From positions 310,001 to 374,000 of the forward strand of contig NZ_JAPSJL010000003.1 of assembly GCF_031178195.1 (NCBI RefSeq): a stretch of 64,000 nt of DNA, read 5' to 3'. The stretch comes from Zhihengliuella sp. GTDB lineage: Bacteria; Actinomycetota; Actinomycetes; Actinomycetales; Micrococcaceae. The notes beneath the pieces are model-generated. The model did no database searches and had not been told where the DNA came from. It worked only from the letters and a program-made list of their open reading frames with translations. Positions 41,318-50,827 of this stretch are shown here, piece by piece. How positions within the stretch are numbered: the stretch's first letter is position 1; each line of letters starts with the position of its first letter. Made by a program: the position numbers and the translations under genes.

Positions 41318-42699
41318 TGCTCAGGATCTTCAACCTCCCCGACCTCGGCGAGGGACTGACCGAGTCCGAGATCGTGGCCTGGAAGGTCGCCGAGGGCGAC
41401 CGCGTCCGGTTGAACCAGATCATCGCCGACGTCGAGACCGCCAAGGCGGTCGTCGAGCTGCCGTCCCCGTACGACGGCGTGGTGAAGGAGATCTTCGCGC
41501 CTCCCGGAACGGTGGTCGAGGTGGGCAAGCCCATGATCGCCTTCGAGACCGGTGACGCGGTCTCCCCGGCCGCGCCCGACTCGAGCTCCGGCGCGGACCC
41601 GTCCGCGGCCGGGGACGAGCCGGCGCCCCCGAGGCGCGAGCCGAACCTGGTGGGCTACGGGGCCACGGTGGAGAGCGGACGGCCGGTCCGACGACGCCGG
41701 GCGGCGGCCTCCGGTGGCCGCGCCCTCGCCGACCTCCCCGCCGGCGAGGCGGCATCCGCGTCGGTCGCCGTCAAGGAGCGGCCGCGGTCCACCCCGCCCG
41801 TGCGGAAGCTGGCCCGAGATCTCGGCGTCGACCTCGAGACGCTGATCGGCACGGGGCCGGAGGGACTGATCACCCGGCACGATGTCGAATCCGCAGCGGA
41901 CGGTGGCCCGGAGAACGGTGCGGACCCCGCCGCCGTCTCCCCGGGCAGCGCACCGACCGGCCGCGCCCAGCCTGCCGATGAGTCCCGGAGCGCGTCGCCG
42001 GGGGAGGAGCGCCTCCGCGTCGGAGGCGTCCAGCGCCTCATGGCGGACGCCATGGTGCGCAGCGCTTTCACCGCGCCGCACGCCACGGAGTTCCTGACGC
42101 TGGATGTCACCGCCAGCGTCGAGCTGCTGGAGCGCCTCCGGGCGCGCAAGGACTTCGAGGACGTCAAGCTCACGCCCTTCACGCTCGTGGCCAAGGCCGT
42201 CTGCGTGGCGCTGCGGCGCTCGCCGGAGCTTAACTCCCGGTGGGACGGGGAGACCGGCGAGATCGTCCGGTACGCGCACGTCAATCTCGGATTCGCCGCC
42301 GCGACGGAGCGGGGCCTGATGGTGCCGAACGTCAAGCACGCCGAGGCCCTGGACCTGCACGGCCTCGCCGCCGAGCTGGGACGCCTCACCCGCGCGGCAC
42401 GCGAGGGCAAGGCGTCGCCGTCGGACCTGAGCGGTGGCACGTTCTCCATCACCAACATCGGGGTCTTCGGCATCGACGCCGGCACCCCGATCATCAACCC
42501 GCCGGAGGCCGGGATCCTGGCCGTGGGGCAGATCCGGCGCCAGCCCTGGGAGCACCGCGGCGGGATCGAGCTGCGCGACGTCGTGACCCTCAGCCTGAGC
42601 TTCGACCACCGCCTGGCGGACGGCGCCCAGGCGTCGCGCTTCCTGGCCGAGGTGGGCTCGATCATGGCCGATCCGGCGACGCTCATCACGCTCGTGTGA
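41317..42699 (+). CDS. bkdC: Dihydrolipoamide acyltransferase (E2)
   Basis: This 460-aa subunit has one lipoyl domain (DVETAKAVVEL, lipoylated K43), a peripheral-subunit binding domain (VRKLARDLGVDLETLIGTG), long Ala/Pro linkers and a catalytic domain ending SFDHRLADGAQAS (H-x3-DG active site). It accepts the acyl group from E1 and passes it to CoA. No E3 gene is in the operon, so lipoamide dehydrogenase must come from elsewhere. Confidence 0.93.
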   Translation: MLRIFNLPDLGEGLTESEIVAWKVAEGDRVRLNQIIADVETAKAVVELPSPYDGVVKEIFAPPGTVVEVGKPMIAFETGDAVSPAAPDSSSGADPSAAGDEPAPPRREPNLVGYGATVESGRPVRRRRAAASGGRALADLPAGEAASASVAVKERPRSTPPVRKLARDLGVDLETLIGTGPEGLITRHDVESAADGGPENGADPAAVSPGSAPTGRAQPADESRSASPGEERLRVGGVQRLMADAMVRSAFTAPHATEFLTLDVTASVELLERLRARKDFEDVKLTPFTLVAKAVCVALRRSPELNSRWDGETGEIVRYAHVNLGFAAATERGLMVPNVKHAEALDLHGLAAELGRLTRAAREGKASPSDLSGGTFSITNIGVFGIDAGTPIINPPEAGILAVGQIRRQPWEHRGGIELRDVVTLSLSFDHRLADGAQASRFLAEVGSIMADPATLITLV

Positions 42700-42700
42700 T

Positions 42701-42729
42701 TTGCATCATTTGTTTCAAGTTCATAAATT
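42701..42729 (+). promoter_or_regulatory. AT-rich promoter of the oligopeptide operon
   Basis: TTGCAT (42701-42706), a 17-bp spacer and TAAATT (42724-42729) stand in an AT-rich stretch of about 40 bases that begins directly after the E2 stop. The start of transcription would be about 42736. Confidence 0.65.
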
Positions 42730-42739
42730 ATCTTCCTAT

Positions 42740-42776
42740 CCCCTCGATCCGGCGCAGATGCTATGCGCCGAGGGGG
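42740..42776 (+). terminator. Bulged hairpin in the leader of the oligopeptide operon
   Basis: CCCCTC (42740-42745) pairs with GAGGGG (42770-42775) and GGCGCA (42751-42756) with TGCGCC (42764-42769), with a small bulge. It may be the terminator of the bkd operon, or an attenuator at the start of the new transcript. No U tract follows. Confidence 0.55.
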
Positions 42777-42874
42777 TAGGCTCCCTGAGGCGCGACCGTG
42801 AGGTCGGACTCAAGGCGGCATGACGTCGCTCACCGCGACCCTGCAGCCTCATCCACAACAAGGAGATTTCTCGT

Positions 42875-44500
42875 ATGCATATGAAGCGCTTGCTTCAAGG
42901 CGTGTCCGTGACGGCCGCCCTCGCCCTGGGCCTGACCGCCTGCGGCGGCGGGGACGGCGACACGGCTGCGGCGGCGGACGGCAGCTACGTCGTCACCGCT
43001 CACAACACCGAGCCACAGAACGGCCTGATCCCGACCAACACCAACGAGGTCGGCGGCGGCCGCGTCGTCGACCTGCTCTACACGGGTCTGTACTCGTACG
43101 CCGAGGACGGCAGCCTCCAGCCGGAGCTGGCCGAGTCGGTGGAGTCCGAGGACAACATCACCTGGACGGTCAAGATCAAGCCGGGCACCACCTTCAGCAA
43201 CGGCGAGGAGGTCACCGCGCAGTCGTTCGTGGACGCCTGGAACTACGGTGCCGACTCGGACAACGCCCAGAAGAGCCAGTACTTCTTCGAGACGATCAAG
43301 GGCTACGAGGAGTCCGACGCCAACGGCGCCGACACGCTCTCCGGCCTGACGGTGGTCGACGACCACACGTTCACCGTCGAGCTTCAGGGCCCGGAGTCGG
43401 ACTTCCCGATGCGCCTGGGCTACTCGGCCTACATGCCGCTGCCGACCGTGGCGTTCGAGGACATGCAGGCGTTCGGCGAGGCGCCCGTGACCAACGGCCC
43501 GTACACGCTGGCCGAGAACGGCTGGCAGCACAACGTCCAGATCGAGCTGGTGCCGAACGAGGACTACGAGGGCCCCCGCGAGCCGGCCAACGGCGGCATC
43601 ACCTTCAAGATCTACGACAGCTTCGAGTCCGCCTACGCCGACCTGCAGTCGGGCAATCTGGACGTCCTCGGCGAGATGCCGCCGAACGCGCTGCAGAACT
43701 ACCAGGACGATTTCCCGGAGCGCAACACCAGCCGCGCCTACGCCGGCAACGCGACCATGGTGATCCCGGGCTACCTCGAGGAGTTCCAGGGCGAGGCGGG
43801 ACAGCTGCGCCGCAAGGCGATCTCCATGGCGATCGACCGCCAGCAGATCATCGACCAGATCTTCTTCGGCACTAAGGAGGTGGCGACGGAGTTCACCGCC
43901 CCGGTCATCGAGGGCTACAACCCGGACATCCCGGGCTCCGAGGTCCTCGAGCACAACCCCGAGGAGGCCAAGAAGCTCTGGGAGCAGGCCAACGAGATCT
44001 CCCCGTGGCCCGAGGGCAAGGTGCTGAAGTACACGTCCAACATCGACGGCGCCGGCAACAAGGAGTACATCACCGCGATCGTGAACCAGCTTCGCAGCAA
44101 CCTCGGCATCGAGGCCGAGCTGGACGCCGTCACGACCTTCAAGGAGATGCGCGACAAGGTCGGGCAGGACGCCCTCGAGGGACTCTCCCGCGCCGGCTGG
44201 CAGGGCGACTACCCGTCGCTGTACAACTTCCTCGGCCCGCTGTACGCCACCGGCGCGTCCTCCAACGACGGCCGCTACTCCAACCCGGAGTTCGACGCCA
44301 AGCTGCTGGAGGGCCTCGAGGCCGGCAGCGTCGAGGAAGGCGCCGCGATCTTCAACGAGGCGCAGGAGATCCTGTTCCAGGACCTCCCGGTCGTCCCGCT
44401 CTGGTACCAGGCGGCACAGGCGGCCTGGAGCGAGAACGTCGACGACGTCGTCCTCGGCTGGGACGGCAAGCCGCTCTACCACCAGATCACCGGCAAGTAA
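42875..44500 (+). CDS. oppA: Oligopeptide/dipeptide ABC transporter, binding lipoprotein
   Basis: This 541-aa SBP_bac_5 protein has a lipoprotein signal with lipobox LTAC (C23) and the family signature region LYTGLYSYAEDGSLQPELAES ... TFSNGEEVTAQSFVDAWNYG. It captures peptides outside the membrane. AAGGAG lies 9 nt before the ATG at 42875; ATG 42881 is possible. A strong hairpin separates it from the permease genes. Confidence 0.92.
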   Translation: MHMKRLLQGVSVTAALALGLTACGGGDGDTAAAADGSYVVTAHNTEPQNGLIPTNTNEVGGGRVVDLLYTGLYSYAEDGSLQPELAESVESEDNITWTVKIKPGTTFSNGEEVTAQSFVDAWNYGADSDNAQKSQYFFETIKGYEESDANGADTLSGLTVVDDHTFTVELQGPESDFPMRLGYSAYMPLPTVAFEDMQAFGEAPVTNGPYTLAENGWQHNVQIELVPNEDYEGPREPANGGITFKIYDSFESAYADLQSGNLDVLGEMPPNALQNYQDDFPERNTSRAYAGNATMVIPGYLEEFQGEAGQLRRKAISMAIDRQQIIDQIFFGTKEVATEFTAPVIEGYNPDIPGSEVLEHNPEEAKKLWEQANEISPWPEGKVLKYTSNIDGAGNKEYITAIVNQLRSNLGIEAELDAVTTFKEMRDKVGQDALEGLSRAGWQGDYPSLYNFLGPLYATGASSNDGRYSNPEFDAKLLEGLEAGSVEEGAAIFNEAQEILFQDLPVVPLWYQAAQAAWSENVDDVVLGWDGKPLYHQITGK

Positions 44501-44536
44501 CCAACCGCTGCCGGACGCCATCGACGTCCCGCAGCA

Positions 44537-44573
44537 GGCGAGGGCAGCGAGGAACCGCCTCGCTGCCCTCGCC
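44537..44573 (+). terminator. Strong hairpin between binding-protein and permease genes
   Basis: A perfect 16-bp stem (44537-44552 with 44558-44573) and 5-nt loop without a T run lies in the 133-nt gap. Such hairpins raise the level of the binding protein relative to the permeases by stabilising the upstream mRNA or by partial termination. Confidence 0.75.
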
Positions 44574-44633
44574 CCGCGTTGAGAGGGCCGCCGGCACACC
44601 GGTCGGCCCCGCCTCACAAAGGACTCCCTTCAT

Positions 44634-45560
44634 ATGCTGATGTACATGCTCAGGAGACTCCTGCAGATGCTCCCCGTGTTCTTCGGGGCCACGCTGCTGG
44701 TGTACTTCCTGGTCTTCGCGACCCCCGGCGACCCGATCGCCGCGCTCTCGGGCGGCAAGCCCATGTCCCCGAACGTCGAGGCCGCGCTCCGCGCCCAGTA
44801 CAACCTCGACCAGCCGTTCTGGATCCAGTACGGCCTCTACCTCAAGAACCTCCTGACCCTCGATCTCGGCGTCTCCTTCTCGGGGCAGCCGGTCGCCGAC
44901 GAACTCGCCCGTGCCTTCCCGGTCACGGCCCGCCTGGCCGTCCTGGCGCTGGTCTTCGAGACCGTCTTCGGCGTGCTCTTCGGACTCATCGCCGGCCTGC
45001 GCCGCGGCCGCTTCTTCGACTCCAGCGTCCTCGTGCTGTCGCTGGTCGTCATCGCCGTCCCGACCTTCGTCCTCGGCTTCATCTTCCAGTACGTCTTCGG
45101 CGTGGAGCTCGGCTGGGCCCGGCCCACCGTCGGCTCCGGCGCACCGTGGGGCGACCTGATCATGCCGGGCGTCGTCCTCGGACTCGTCTCCTTTGCCTAC
45201 GTGCTGCGGCTGACCCGTACCTCGGTCGCCGAGAACATGAACGCCGACTTCGTCCGCACCGCCACCGCCAAGGGCCTCAGCCGCTCCCGCGTGGTCCGCG
45301 TCCACATCCTGCGCAACTCGCTCATCCCGGTCGTGACCTTCCTCGGCGCCGACCTCGGCATGCTGATGGGCGGCGCGATCGTGACCGAGGGCGTCTTCAA
45401 CATCCCAGGCGTCGGCAGCCTGCTCTTCGACGCCATCCTCAAGGGCGAGACGCCCACCGTGGTCGCCGTCGTCAGCGTCCTCGTCCTCGTCTTCGTCCTG
45501 GCCAACCTGCTCGTGGACCTGCTCTACGCACTGCTCGACCCGAGGATCCGATATGCCTGA
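44634..45560 (+). CDS. oppB: Oligopeptide ABC transporter permease
   Basis: This 308-aa protein has six membrane helices and the permease loop FVRTATAKGLSRSRVVRVH (EAA motif) near residue 205. The N terminus LRRLLQMLPVFFGATLLVYFL is typical for OppB/DppB. It overlaps oppC by 8 nt. Confidence 0.9.
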   Translation: MLMYMLRRLLQMLPVFFGATLLVYFLVFATPGDPIAALSGGKPMSPNVEAALRAQYNLDQPFWIQYGLYLKNLLTLDLGVSFSGQPVADELARAFPVTARLAVLALVFETVFGVLFGLIAGLRRGRFFDSSVLVLSLVVIAVPTFVLGFIFQYVFGVELGWARPTVGSGAPWGDLIMPGVVLGLVSFAYVLRLTRTSVAENMNADFVRTATAKGLSRSRVVRVHILRNSLIPVVTFLGADLGMLMGGAIVTEGVFNIPGVGSLLFDAILKGETPTVVAVVSVLVLVFVLANLLVDLLYALLDPRIRYA

Positions 45561-46566
45561 TACCCAGCACACCACCGTGCCCGGCGCGTCCGAGGCCCCG
45601 TCGACCCCGCGCACGGGGAAGATCTCGAAGCGCCGCATCGAGCACTTCGTGGCCCCGCTGGAGGAGACGCCGCTGCAGGCGGTCGACTCCGTCCGCGAGG
45701 ACAGCGAACCCCTCGGCTTCTGGGCCGAATCGTGGCGGAACCTGCGCCGGCAGCCGCTCTTCATCGTGTCGTCGGTCCTGATCGTCCTCGTGATCCTCGT
45801 CGCCGCGTTCCCGCAGTGGTTCACCAGCGTCGACCCGCGCTCGTGCCCGCTCGAGTTCGCGCGCATGGGACCGCAGCCGGGCCATCCCCTCGGCTTCACC
45901 TACCAGGGCTGCGACATCTTCGCGCGCGTCATCTACGGGGCGCAGTCGTCCGTCGTCGTCGGCCTGTTCACGACGATCGGCGTCGTCCTGATCGGCGGCG
46001 TTATGGGCGCGCTGGCCGGCTACTACGGTGGTTGGCTCGACGCGGTGCTCGCCCGCCTCGGCGACATCTTCTTCGCGCTGCCGCTGATCCTGGGCGCGAT
46101 CGTCATCATGCAGCTGCCGGCGTTCCGCGAGAGCCGCAGCGTGTGGACCGTGGTCATGACGCTGGTGATCTTCGGCTGGCCGCAGGTCGCTCGCATCACG
46201 CGCGGGGCCGTCATCGAGGCCCGGAACGCGGACTACGTGACGGCCGCCCGGTCGCTGGGCCTGTCCAAGTTCGGCGCGCTGGTCCGCCACGTCCTGCCGA
46301 ACTCGCTGGCCCCGGTCATCGTCGTCGCCTCGATCTCGCTCGGCACGTACATCGTGGCCGAGGCGACGCTGTCCTTCCTGGGCATCGGCCTGCCGGCATC
46401 GGTCGTGAGCTGGGGCAACGACATCTCCTCGGCCCAGATCTCGGTGCGCAACGACCCGCACATCCTGTTCTGGCCCGCGCTGGCCCTGTCCATCACGGTG
46501 CTCAGCTTCATCATGCTCGGCGACGCCCTGCGTGATGCGCTGGACCCCAAGTCCCGGAAGGCGTAA
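45553..46566 (+). CDS. oppC: Oligopeptide ABC transporter permease
   Basis: This 337-aa protein has a long cytosolic N terminus of about 70 residues (usual in OppC/DppC), six membrane helices and the EAA motif YVTAARSLGLSKFGALVRHV. It pairs with OppB to form the channel. Confidence 0.9.
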   Translation: MPDTQHTTVPGASEAPSTPRTGKISKRRIEHFVAPLEETPLQAVDSVREDSEPLGFWAESWRNLRRQPLFIVSSVLIVLVILVAAFPQWFTSVDPRSCPLEFARMGPQPGHPLGFTYQGCDIFARVIYGAQSSVVVGLFTTIGVVLIGGVMGALAGYYGGWLDAVLARLGDIFFALPLILGAIVIMQLPAFRESRSVWTVVMTLVIFGWPQVARITRGAVIEARNADYVTAARSLGLSKFGALVRHVLPNSLAPVIVVASISLGTYIVAEATLSFLGIGLPASVVSWGNDISSAQISVRNDPHILFWPALALSITVLSFIMLGDALRDALDPKSRKA

Positions 46567-46568
46567 CC

Positions 46569-48233
46569 GTGGAGACACTCACCAACACCGCACCGGCCGC
46601 TCCCGCCACCGAGGAGCGCCCCCTGCTGGACATGCGGGACGTGGAGATCACGTTCCAGGGCTCCAACGGCCCCGTCAAGGCCGTCCGCGGCGCCAACCTC
46701 ACCGTGATGCCCGGCGAGACCGTCGCCATCGTCGGCGAGTCGGGCTCGGGCAAGTCGACCATGGCGCTCGCGGCCATGGGGCTGCTGGCCAAGAACGGCA
46801 AGGTCACCTCCGGGCAGATCCTGTTCGACGGCCGGGACCTCGCCCAGGCCACCGAGAAGGAGTACCAGGCCGTCCGCGGGGACCAGATCGGCATGGTCCC
46901 GCAGGACCCGATGTCCAACCTGAACCCCGTCTGGAAGATCGGCTTCCAGGTCAAGGAGACGCTGCGGGCCAACGGCCTCGGCGGCAAGGACATCGACGGG
47001 AAGGTCGCCGAGGTTCTCACCGAGGCCGGGCTCCCGGACGCCGAGCGGCGCGCCAAGCAGTACCCGCACGAGTTCTCGGGCGGCATGCGCCAGCGCGCTC
47101 TCATCTCGATCGGCCTGGCCTGCCGCCCGCGCCTGCTCATCGCCGACGAGCCGACCTCCGCCCTCGACGTGACGGTCCAGCGGCAGATCCTCGACCACCT
47201 CGACGGCATGACGGCGGAGCTCGGCACCGCTGTCCTCTTCATCACGCACGATCTCGGCCTCGCCGCCGAGCGCGCCGAGAAGGTCGTGGTCATGTACAAG
47301 GGGCAGGTCGTCGAGTCCGGGCCCGCCCTGGAGCTGCTGCGCAACCCGCAGCATCCGTACACCCAGCGGCTCATCGCCTCCGCGCCGTCCCTGTCCTCGC
47401 GGCGGCTCGCCGGCGGGACGACCGGGGAGACCGTCGCCGCGGACGACAACGTGATCGAGGTCGAGCACCTCACCAAGGTCTTCAAGATCCGCGACAAGGG
47501 GTTCCGCAAGACCGAGTTCACCGCGGTGGACGACCTCTCCTTCGCCGTCAAGCGCGGCACGACGACGGCGATCGTCGGCGAGTCCGGCTCGGGCAAGTCG
47601 ACCGTGGCCAAGATGGTGCTGAACCTGCTGGAGCCGACGAGCGGCACCATCCGCTTCGACGGCGAGGACATGGGCCGACTCAGCGAGAAGGAGCTCTTCC
47701 GGTTCCGCCGGCGGGTCCAGCCGATCTTCCAGGACCCGTACGGATCGCTCGACCCGATGTACAGCATCTTCCGCACCATCGAGCAGCCGCTGAAGGTCCA
47801 CGGGATCGGCGACGCCAAGTCCCGGCAGAACCGGGTCCGGGAGCTGCTGGAGCAGGTCTCCATGCCCGCCTCGACGATGCACCGATTCCCGAACGAGCTC
47901 TCCGGCGGACAGCGGCAGCGCATCGCGATCGCCCGCGCTCTCGCGCTCGAGCCCGAGGTCATCATCTGCGACGAGGCGGTCTCCGCCCTCGACGTGCTGG
48001 TGCAGGCCCAGGTCCTGAACCTGCTCAACGAACTGCAGGAGAACCTGGGGCTGACGTACCTCTTCATCACGCATGACCTCGCCGTCGTCCGGCAGATCGC
48101 GGACAACGTGGTGGTCATGCAGAACGGGCAGCTGATCGAGTCCGGGACCACGGACCAGATCTTCGCCGCCCCGGAGTCGGCGTACACGGCGAACCTCCTG
48201 GACTCCATCCCGGGAGGCCAGCTGCTCGTGTAG
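46569..48233 (+). CDS. oppDF: Oligopeptide ABC transporter, fused double ATPase
   Basis: This 554-aa protein joins OppD- and OppF-type ATPases in one chain. Each half has Walker A GESGSGKST and a signature (FSGGMRQRALIS; LSGGQRQRIAIA), followed by Walker B (LLIADEPTSALD; IICDEAVSALD) and an H loop. The C-terminal tail of the first half carries the oligopeptide-type extension HPYTQRLIASAPSL. GTG start 2 nt after oppC. Confidence 0.94.
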   Translation: METLTNTAPAAPATEERPLLDMRDVEITFQGSNGPVKAVRGANLTVMPGETVAIVGESGSGKSTMALAAMGLLAKNGKVTSGQILFDGRDLAQATEKEYQAVRGDQIGMVPQDPMSNLNPVWKIGFQVKETLRANGLGGKDIDGKVAEVLTEAGLPDAERRAKQYPHEFSGGMRQRALISIGLACRPRLLIADEPTSALDVTVQRQILDHLDGMTAELGTAVLFITHDLGLAAERAEKVVVMYKGQVVESGPALELLRNPQHPYTQRLIASAPSLSSRRLAGGTTGETVAADDNVIEVEHLTKVFKIRDKGFRKTEFTAVDDLSFAVKRGTTTAIVGESGSGKSTVAKMVLNLLEPTSGTIRFDGEDMGRLSEKELFRFRRRVQPIFQDPYGSLDPMYSIFRTIEQPLKVHGIGDAKSRQNRVRELLEQVSMPASTMHRFPNELSGGQRQRIAIARALALEPEVIICDEAVSALDVLVQAQVLNLLNELQENLGLTYLFITHDLAVVRQIADNVVVMQNGQLIESGTTDQIFAAPESAYTANLLDSIPGGQLLV

Positions 48234-48277
48234 CGCGCCTCGACGGCCCGGCCCGCTCGGTGCGGGCCGCCACGGAG

Positions 48278-48326
48278 CGGCCGCCGTCGTCCCCCGCCCG
48301 GGGACGACGGCGGCCGTTTCCTTTTC
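48278..48326 (+). terminator. Rho-independent terminator of the oligopeptide operon
   Basis: A perfect 17-bp stem (cggccgccgtcgtcccc at 48278-48294 with 48300-48316), a 5-nt loop and TTTCCTTTTC. A smaller hairpin (about 48250-48267) precedes it. Confidence 0.92.
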
Positions 48327-48377
48327 GTGTCCGGGGCCTCGAGTAGATCACGATCCCGTCGCCGGCCACTGTGACCC

Positions 48378-48431
48378 TTGACACTCGCGACGGCCGGAAG
48401 ATACATTTATCGCCGAACCTGACACGTGTTA
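48378..48431 (+). promoter_or_regulatory. Promoter and LacI-type operator of the sugar ABC operon
   Basis: TTGACA (48378-48383), an 18-bp spacer and TACATT (48402-48407) make a strong promoter. TGACACGTGTTA (48420-48431), a near-palindrome with central CG typical of LacI-family operators, lies just downstream of the expected start, where bound repressor would block transcription. Confidence 0.7.
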
Positions 48432-48442
48432 GGAAAGGGACC

Positions 48443-49867
48443 ATGACAGATCACATCGGCGGGGCCACCGCCAGAACACTGACCCGGCGGGGTGCCCTCG
48501 CGCTGGGCGGCCTCGGGCTCGCGGGCCTCGCGGTCGGGTCGTGGCCGCGGCTGACCGCCCAGGACATCCCGGGACGCGGCGACGACTCCATGACGATCGC
48601 CATCCTGGGCACCCGGGCCGACGCCGAGGCCCGCCAGGCGCTCGTCGACGCCTTCCGCGCCGAGTACCCGGGCATCAAGGTGCGCATCCAGCCCGTCCAG
48701 GGCACCGACTGGAAGGACTTCTTCGCGAAGATTCTGACGATGGTCGCCGCGGGCGACCCGCCCGACGTCGTCTACGTGGCGACCGAGGGCGCCCAGCTGT
48801 TCGCCGACAAGCTCGCGGAGCCGCTCGACGACTACATCCGGCGCGACGCCGCGGAGCTGCAGGACTACTTCGACGACGTCCACCCCAGCCTGCTCGAGGC
48901 GTTCATGTACCAGGGCAGCCTGTACCAGCTCCCGCTGGACTGGAACGCGGCGAACATGTACCTCAACATGAGCACGCTCGAGGAGGCCGGGCTCTCGCTG
49001 CCCGCGGCGGACTGGACGCACGACGACTTCGCGTCGGTCATGCGGCAGATGAAGAGCGCCCAGGGCTCCGGCTTCACGCCGTACTACTGGACCAACCGCC
49101 TGTTCGGGGGCGTGGTGCCGTGGCTCTACACGAACGACACCTCCTTCCTCACCGAGGAGAAGGCGCCCGGCGGCGACTGGTTCTGGGATCGGTTCTATCC
49201 CGGCGACCCCGCCCGCGCGACGCGCGGCGGCGGCTATGTCTGGGACGGGGCGAACGCCACCGACGAACGCGTCTTCGAGACCTTCGACTTCCTCCGAGAG
49301 CTCGTCGCCGAGGGCCTGGGCGTCCGCCCCGAGGGCGGCGGCGGCGAGTCGCTGGTCGGCCTCTTCGCGAACGGCCGCATCGGCGCGGCACCGGCGGGCG
49401 GCTACTGGGTCCAGGGCCTGCACGAGGCCGGGATGGCCGAGGACGGGTTCAACGTCCAGTTCTTCCCGCGCAATCGGACCCAGCGGCACCAGTTCGGCGC
49501 GGCCGGGTACGCCATCATGAGCACCGCGAGGAACAAGGACGCCGCCTGGGAGTGGGTCAAGTTCTGCAGCCGCCGTGAGTCCATGGAGCTGGCCTTCCCG
49601 ACGCCGAACACCACCCCGACCCGCCGTTCCATGGTGAACGCGGCGTTCTACTCCGAGACCGGGCCCAAGAACTGGCAGGTCTTCTACGACACGCTGGACA
49701 AGTTCCCGACCTCCGGGCCCATCCCGGCGCCGCCGGCCCAGGCCGCCGTGGAGACCGCGCTGATGAAGCACGTGCCGAACGCCGTCAGCGGATCCTCCCG
49801 GCAGACCCGCGCCACCCTGGCCAACCTCCAGAGCGATCTGGAACGAGTTCTCAGGAGCGAGCAATGA
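48443..49867 (+). CDS. Sugar ABC transporter, substrate-binding protein
   Basis: This 474-aa family 1 binding protein has a Tat-like signal (TLTRRGALALGGLGLAGLAVG, RR at 15-16), so it may be exported folded. Segments such as GDPPDVVYVATEGAQLFAD and GYWVQGLHEAG fit sugar-binding proteins. AGGAAAGGGA precedes the ATG at 48443. The GH32 gene in the same operon indicates a sucrose or fructo-oligosaccharide substrate. Confidence 0.85.
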   Translation: MTDHIGGATARTLTRRGALALGGLGLAGLAVGSWPRLTAQDIPGRGDDSMTIAILGTRADAEARQALVDAFRAEYPGIKVRIQPVQGTDWKDFFAKILTMVAAGDPPDVVYVATEGAQLFADKLAEPLDDYIRRDAAELQDYFDDVHPSLLEAFMYQGSLYQLPLDWNAANMYLNMSTLEEAGLSLPAADWTHDDFASVMRQMKSAQGSGFTPYYWTNRLFGGVVPWLYTNDTSFLTEEKAPGGDWFWDRFYPGDPARATRGGGYVWDGANATDERVFETFDFLRELVAEGLGVRPEGGGGESLVGLFANGRIGAAPAGGYWVQGLHEAGMAEDGFNVQFFPRNRTQRHQFGAAGYAIMSTARNKDAAWEWVKFCSRRESMELAFPTPNTTPTRRSMVNAAFYSETGPKNWQVFYDTLDKFPTSGPIPAPPAQAAVETALMKHVPNAVSGSSRQTRATLANLQSDLERVLRSEQ

Positions 49868-50820
49868 GCAACGCGACGACCAATGCGAGCGCCGGCGCCC
49901 CGGCGCGCCTCGAGCACACGGAGCTGCCGCGGAAGGAGTCCAACGGGCCGCTGCGCAAGCAGCTGTTCGCCTGGATCCTCCTGGCCCCGACCGTGATCGG
50001 GATGGGCGTCTTCACGGTGATTCCGATCATCGGTTCGGTGGTCCTGGCGTTCTTCCGCTGGGACATCATCTCCGCGCCCGAGTTCGTCGGGTTCGAGAAC
50101 TTCGTCTCCGTGGTCACCAATCCCACGGTCCGCGTGAGCTTCCTGAACACGATCGTCTTCGTGGTCATCGCGGTCACCCTGCAGCTGGGCATCGCGCTGG
50201 TCCTCGCGGCCATGGTCGCGGAGCGGCTGCCGAACTGGCTGCGGGTCTTCTTCCGCTCGACGTTCTTCTTCCCGCTGATCCTCTCCGCGGCCTCGGTCTC
50301 GATCTTCATGGGGTACCTGTTCAACGAGCAGTTCGGCGCGGTGAACTGGCTGCTCGGCCTCATCGGGATCGCACCCGTGCCGTGGCTGACGACGCCGACC
50401 GGTGCGGCCGCCGTCGTCATCATCGTCTACGTGTGGCAGAACTTCGGGTTCTCCTTCCTGCTCTTCGTGGGCGGGCTCGGCTCCATCCCGAAGGAGATCT
50501 ACGAGGCCGCCGAGATCGACGGCGCCTCGGGCGTCAAGAAGTTCTTCAACGTCACGATGCCGCTGCTCAGCCCCACCACACTCGTCGCCTCCGTCATGGC
50601 CGTGATCAGCGCGCTGCAGGTCTTCGACCAGCCGTACGTCCTGACCCGCGGCGGACCCGGCGACTCGACCCGGACGGCCGTCATGGTCATCTTCGAATCC
50701 GGCTTCCAGCAGCTCGAGTTCGGCCGCGCCTCCGCGATCGGCCTGCTGCTGATGATCCTCATCATGGCGGTCACGTACGTGCAGTTCCGGCTCAGCCGCC
50801 GATTCGTTTTCTACCAGTGA
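49864..50820 (+). CDS. Sugar ABC transporter permease (MalF type)
   Basis: This 318-aa protein has six membrane helices and the EAA loop EIYEAAEIDGASGVKKFFNVTMP. It overlaps the binding-protein gene by 4 nt. It forms a pair with the next gene. Confidence 0.9.
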   Translation: MSNATTNASAGAPARLEHTELPRKESNGPLRKQLFAWILLAPTVIGMGVFTVIPIIGSVVLAFFRWDIISAPEFVGFENFVSVVTNPTVRVSFLNTIVFVVIAVTLQLGIALVLAAMVAERLPNWLRVFFRSTFFFPLILSAASVSIFMGYLFNEQFGAVNWLLGLIGIAPVPWLTTPTGAAAVVIIVYVWQNFGFSFLLFVGGLGSIPKEIYEAAEIDGASGVKKFFNVTMPLLSPTTLVASVMAVISALQVFDQPYVLTRGGPGDSTRTAVMVIFESGFQQLEFGRASAIGLLLMILIMAVTYVQFRLSRRFVFYQ

Positions 50821-50827
50821 GACTGAG

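Noticed and set aside
44487-45899. 470-aa reverse frame opposite the oligopeptide permease genes
   Set aside because: Composition is Asp/Glu/Gln/Arg-rich from reading membrane-protein codons backwards; no start signal and no motif.
48371-48386. Third CRP-like site at TGTGACCCTTGACACT
   Set aside because: Only one half-site matches; the second half is not TCACA and the sequence is explained by the TTGACA promoter box.
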